In this document: positions 6,748 through 7,128 of the stretch, piece by piece | Layout: every line of letters begins with the position of its first letter | Numbering within the stretch: position 1 is the first letter of the stretch | Assembly: GCA_945485625.1 (NCBI GenBank) | Contig: CALYSH010000071.1 | Location: 1-7,128, forward strand | Source: an uncultured Lachnospiraceae bacterium | Lineage (GTDB): Bacteria > Bacillota > Clostridia > Lachnospirales > Lachnospiraceae | DNA length: 7,128 nt | Reading direction: 5' to 3' | The notes under the pieces: model-generated | What the model was told of the DNA's origin: nothing | Databases searched by the model: none | What the model saw: only the letters and a program-made list of their open reading frames with translations | Made by a program: the position numbers and the translations under genes

Positions 6748-6975
6748 TTACAGATTCATCTGGCCAAAACTTCGAAACAATTCCATATCATCCGCCTGTA
6801 CACGGATGCTGGTCTCAATCCGCTCCCCTTCCGGTGTGGTAACCACAATTTCTACCACACTGTTCTCCCGGATACCGTGCTTTGCCACCGCTTTACAGAA
6901 TGCAGGGAACTTGGGATGATTCCCCTTGAAACGGTTCCATGCTCCCATTATTTTCATCATATTACCCATGTCCAT
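6748..6975 (-). CDS. Conserved small protein of unknown function, 75 aa
   Basis: A 75-residue soluble protein starting MDMGNMMKIMGAW, with NHPKFPAF (19-26) in the first half and a beta-rich second half (SVVEIVVTTPEGERIETSIRV, 39-59) ending in an acidic helix (ADDMELFRSF). I recall similar small proteins in Lachnospiraceae but know no function; no catalytic or metal-binding pattern is visible. The start at 6975 is chosen because GGGAG stands nine bases upstream and the protein-like sequence begins there. An in-frame GTG at 7083 with AGGAGG nine bases upstream would add 36 residues rich in Lys/Arg, but that stretch is encoded by hairpin-forming DNA and looks unlike the rest. An 88 bp gap separates it from the zinc-finger gene, so it may be the first gene of the same operon. 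Confidence 0.7.
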   Translation of the reverse strand: MDMGNMMKIMGAWNRFKGNHPKFPAFCKAVAKHGIRENSVVEIVVTTPEGERIETSIRVQADDMELFRSFGQMNL

Positions 6976-7020
6976 ATTTTCATTCTCCCATATCTCTCTA
7001 ATACATGCAACATATTTCAA

Positions 7021-7047
7021 CTCCCGCCGGTGCGCATCCCGACGGAG
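7021..7047 (-). repeat. GC-rich hairpin upstream of the small conserved gene
   Basis: In minus-strand RNA, CUCC (7047-7044) pairs with GGAG (7024-7021) and GUCGG (7043-7039) with CCGGC (7030-7026), leaving one bulged G and an 8-base loop. One pair is U-G, which on the opposite strand becomes a C-A mismatch, so the fold is better on the minus strand. No T run follows it on that strand, so it is not a terminator there. The 3' arm ends in GGGAG, which could bind ribosomes; a small ATG frame follows it. Confidence 0.5.
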
Positions 7048-7062
7048 CATTTTGTTGTATAG

Positions 7063-7075
7063 GAAACAAAGTTTC
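7063..7075. repeat. Mini-hairpin GAAAC-AAA-GTTTC
   Basis: A perfect 5 bp inverted repeat with a 3-base loop, the same geometry as the two mini-hairpins at 7096-7124. AT-rich, so weak on its own. On the plus strand it is followed by TTTTT, but the stem is too weak for a convincing terminator. Confidence 0.4.
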
Positions 7076-7095
7076 TTTTTCACTCACAAAAACCT

Positions 7096-7124
7096 CCTGC
7101 TTCGCAGGTTCGTCGCTTCGCGAC
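7096..7124. repeat. Two tandem mini-hairpins with GCGAAGC cores
   Basis: On the plus strand, CCTGC-TTC-GCAGG (7096-7108) and GTCGC-TTC-GCGAC (7112-7124) are perfect 5 bp palindromes with 3-base loops, separated by another TTC (7109-7111) and followed by a fourth TTC (7125-7127). TTC thus recurs every 8 bases. On the minus strand both contain GCGAAGC, a sequence known to form an exceptionally stable DNA mini-hairpin. The last bases of the first hairpin run into AGGAGG (7093-7098). The element may continue beyond the window; it could be a dispersed intergenic repeat. Confidence 0.65.
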
Positions 7125-7128
7125 TTCT

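Noticed and set aside
6734..6762. Possible terminator after the small conserved gene (inverted repeat CAGAT/ATCTG, then seven Ts)
   Set aside because: The stem is only 4-5 bp and ends ten bases before the T run, too far for intrinsic termination.
6957..7013. 18-residue frame starting ATG at 7013 after GGGAG
   Set aside because: Very short, overlaps the start of the conserved gene, and has no leader-peptide-like run of regulatory codons; kept only as a note.
7021..7054. Plus-strand terminator from the GC-rich hairpin followed by TTTT
   Set aside because: On the plus strand the stem has a C-A mismatch and a bulge, the T run is only four and separated by CA, and no plus-strand gene is seen upstream.
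7063..7128. CRISPR-like repeats at the right edge
   Set aside because: The palindromic units are 13 bases with 3-base gaps and differ in stem sequence; there are no direct repeats with unique spacers.

Overview
All genes in this 7.1 kb window lie on the minus strand, so transcription runs from high to low coordinates. Gene families, gene order, moderate GC content and good Shine-Dalgarno sites fit a Gram-positive clostridial genome, most likely Lachnospiraceae. That assignment rests on recognising protein families, not on a database search.

Order of transcription: (1) a structured stretch of small hairpins at the right edge (about 7021-7128); (2) a conserved small protein of unknown function, 75 aa (6748-6975); (3) a zinc-finger, single-pass membrane protein resembling anti-sigma factors (6336-6659); (4) DNA polymerase I, polA (3663-6314); (5) dephospho-CoA kinase, coaE (3032-3634); (6) an FtsA/PilM-type actin-like ATPase (1785-3041); (7) an ORF with two beta-grasp-like segments (1173-1769), in the same frame as (6) and separated from it only by a TAG stop and five sense codons; (8) a WalJ/YycJ metallo-beta-lactamase-fold protein (361-1161); (9) a small ACT-domain protein (15-287); (10) the first codon of another gene at the left edge (1-5), preceded by an excellent ribosome site.

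Spacing from zinc-finger gene to WalJ gene is very tight (a 10 bp overlap, or gaps of 11-28 bp), which suggests one operon. It joins DNA synthesis and repair (PolA, perhaps WalJ), coenzyme A synthesis (CoaE) and an actin-like ATPase. Slightly larger gaps (88 bp before the zinc-finger gene, 73 bp before the ACT gene) could hold secondary promoters, but no convincing one is visible.

Most of the window is ordinary housekeeping sequence. Three points deserve attention: the FtsA-like gene is divided by an in-frame TAG; its detached C-terminal half carries a duplicated ThiS-like motif; and the right edge has tandem mini-hairpins with the very stable GCGAAGC core, which look like part of a repeated or regulatory element. 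I saw no tRNA, rRNA, CRISPR array, insertion sequence or prophage gene.
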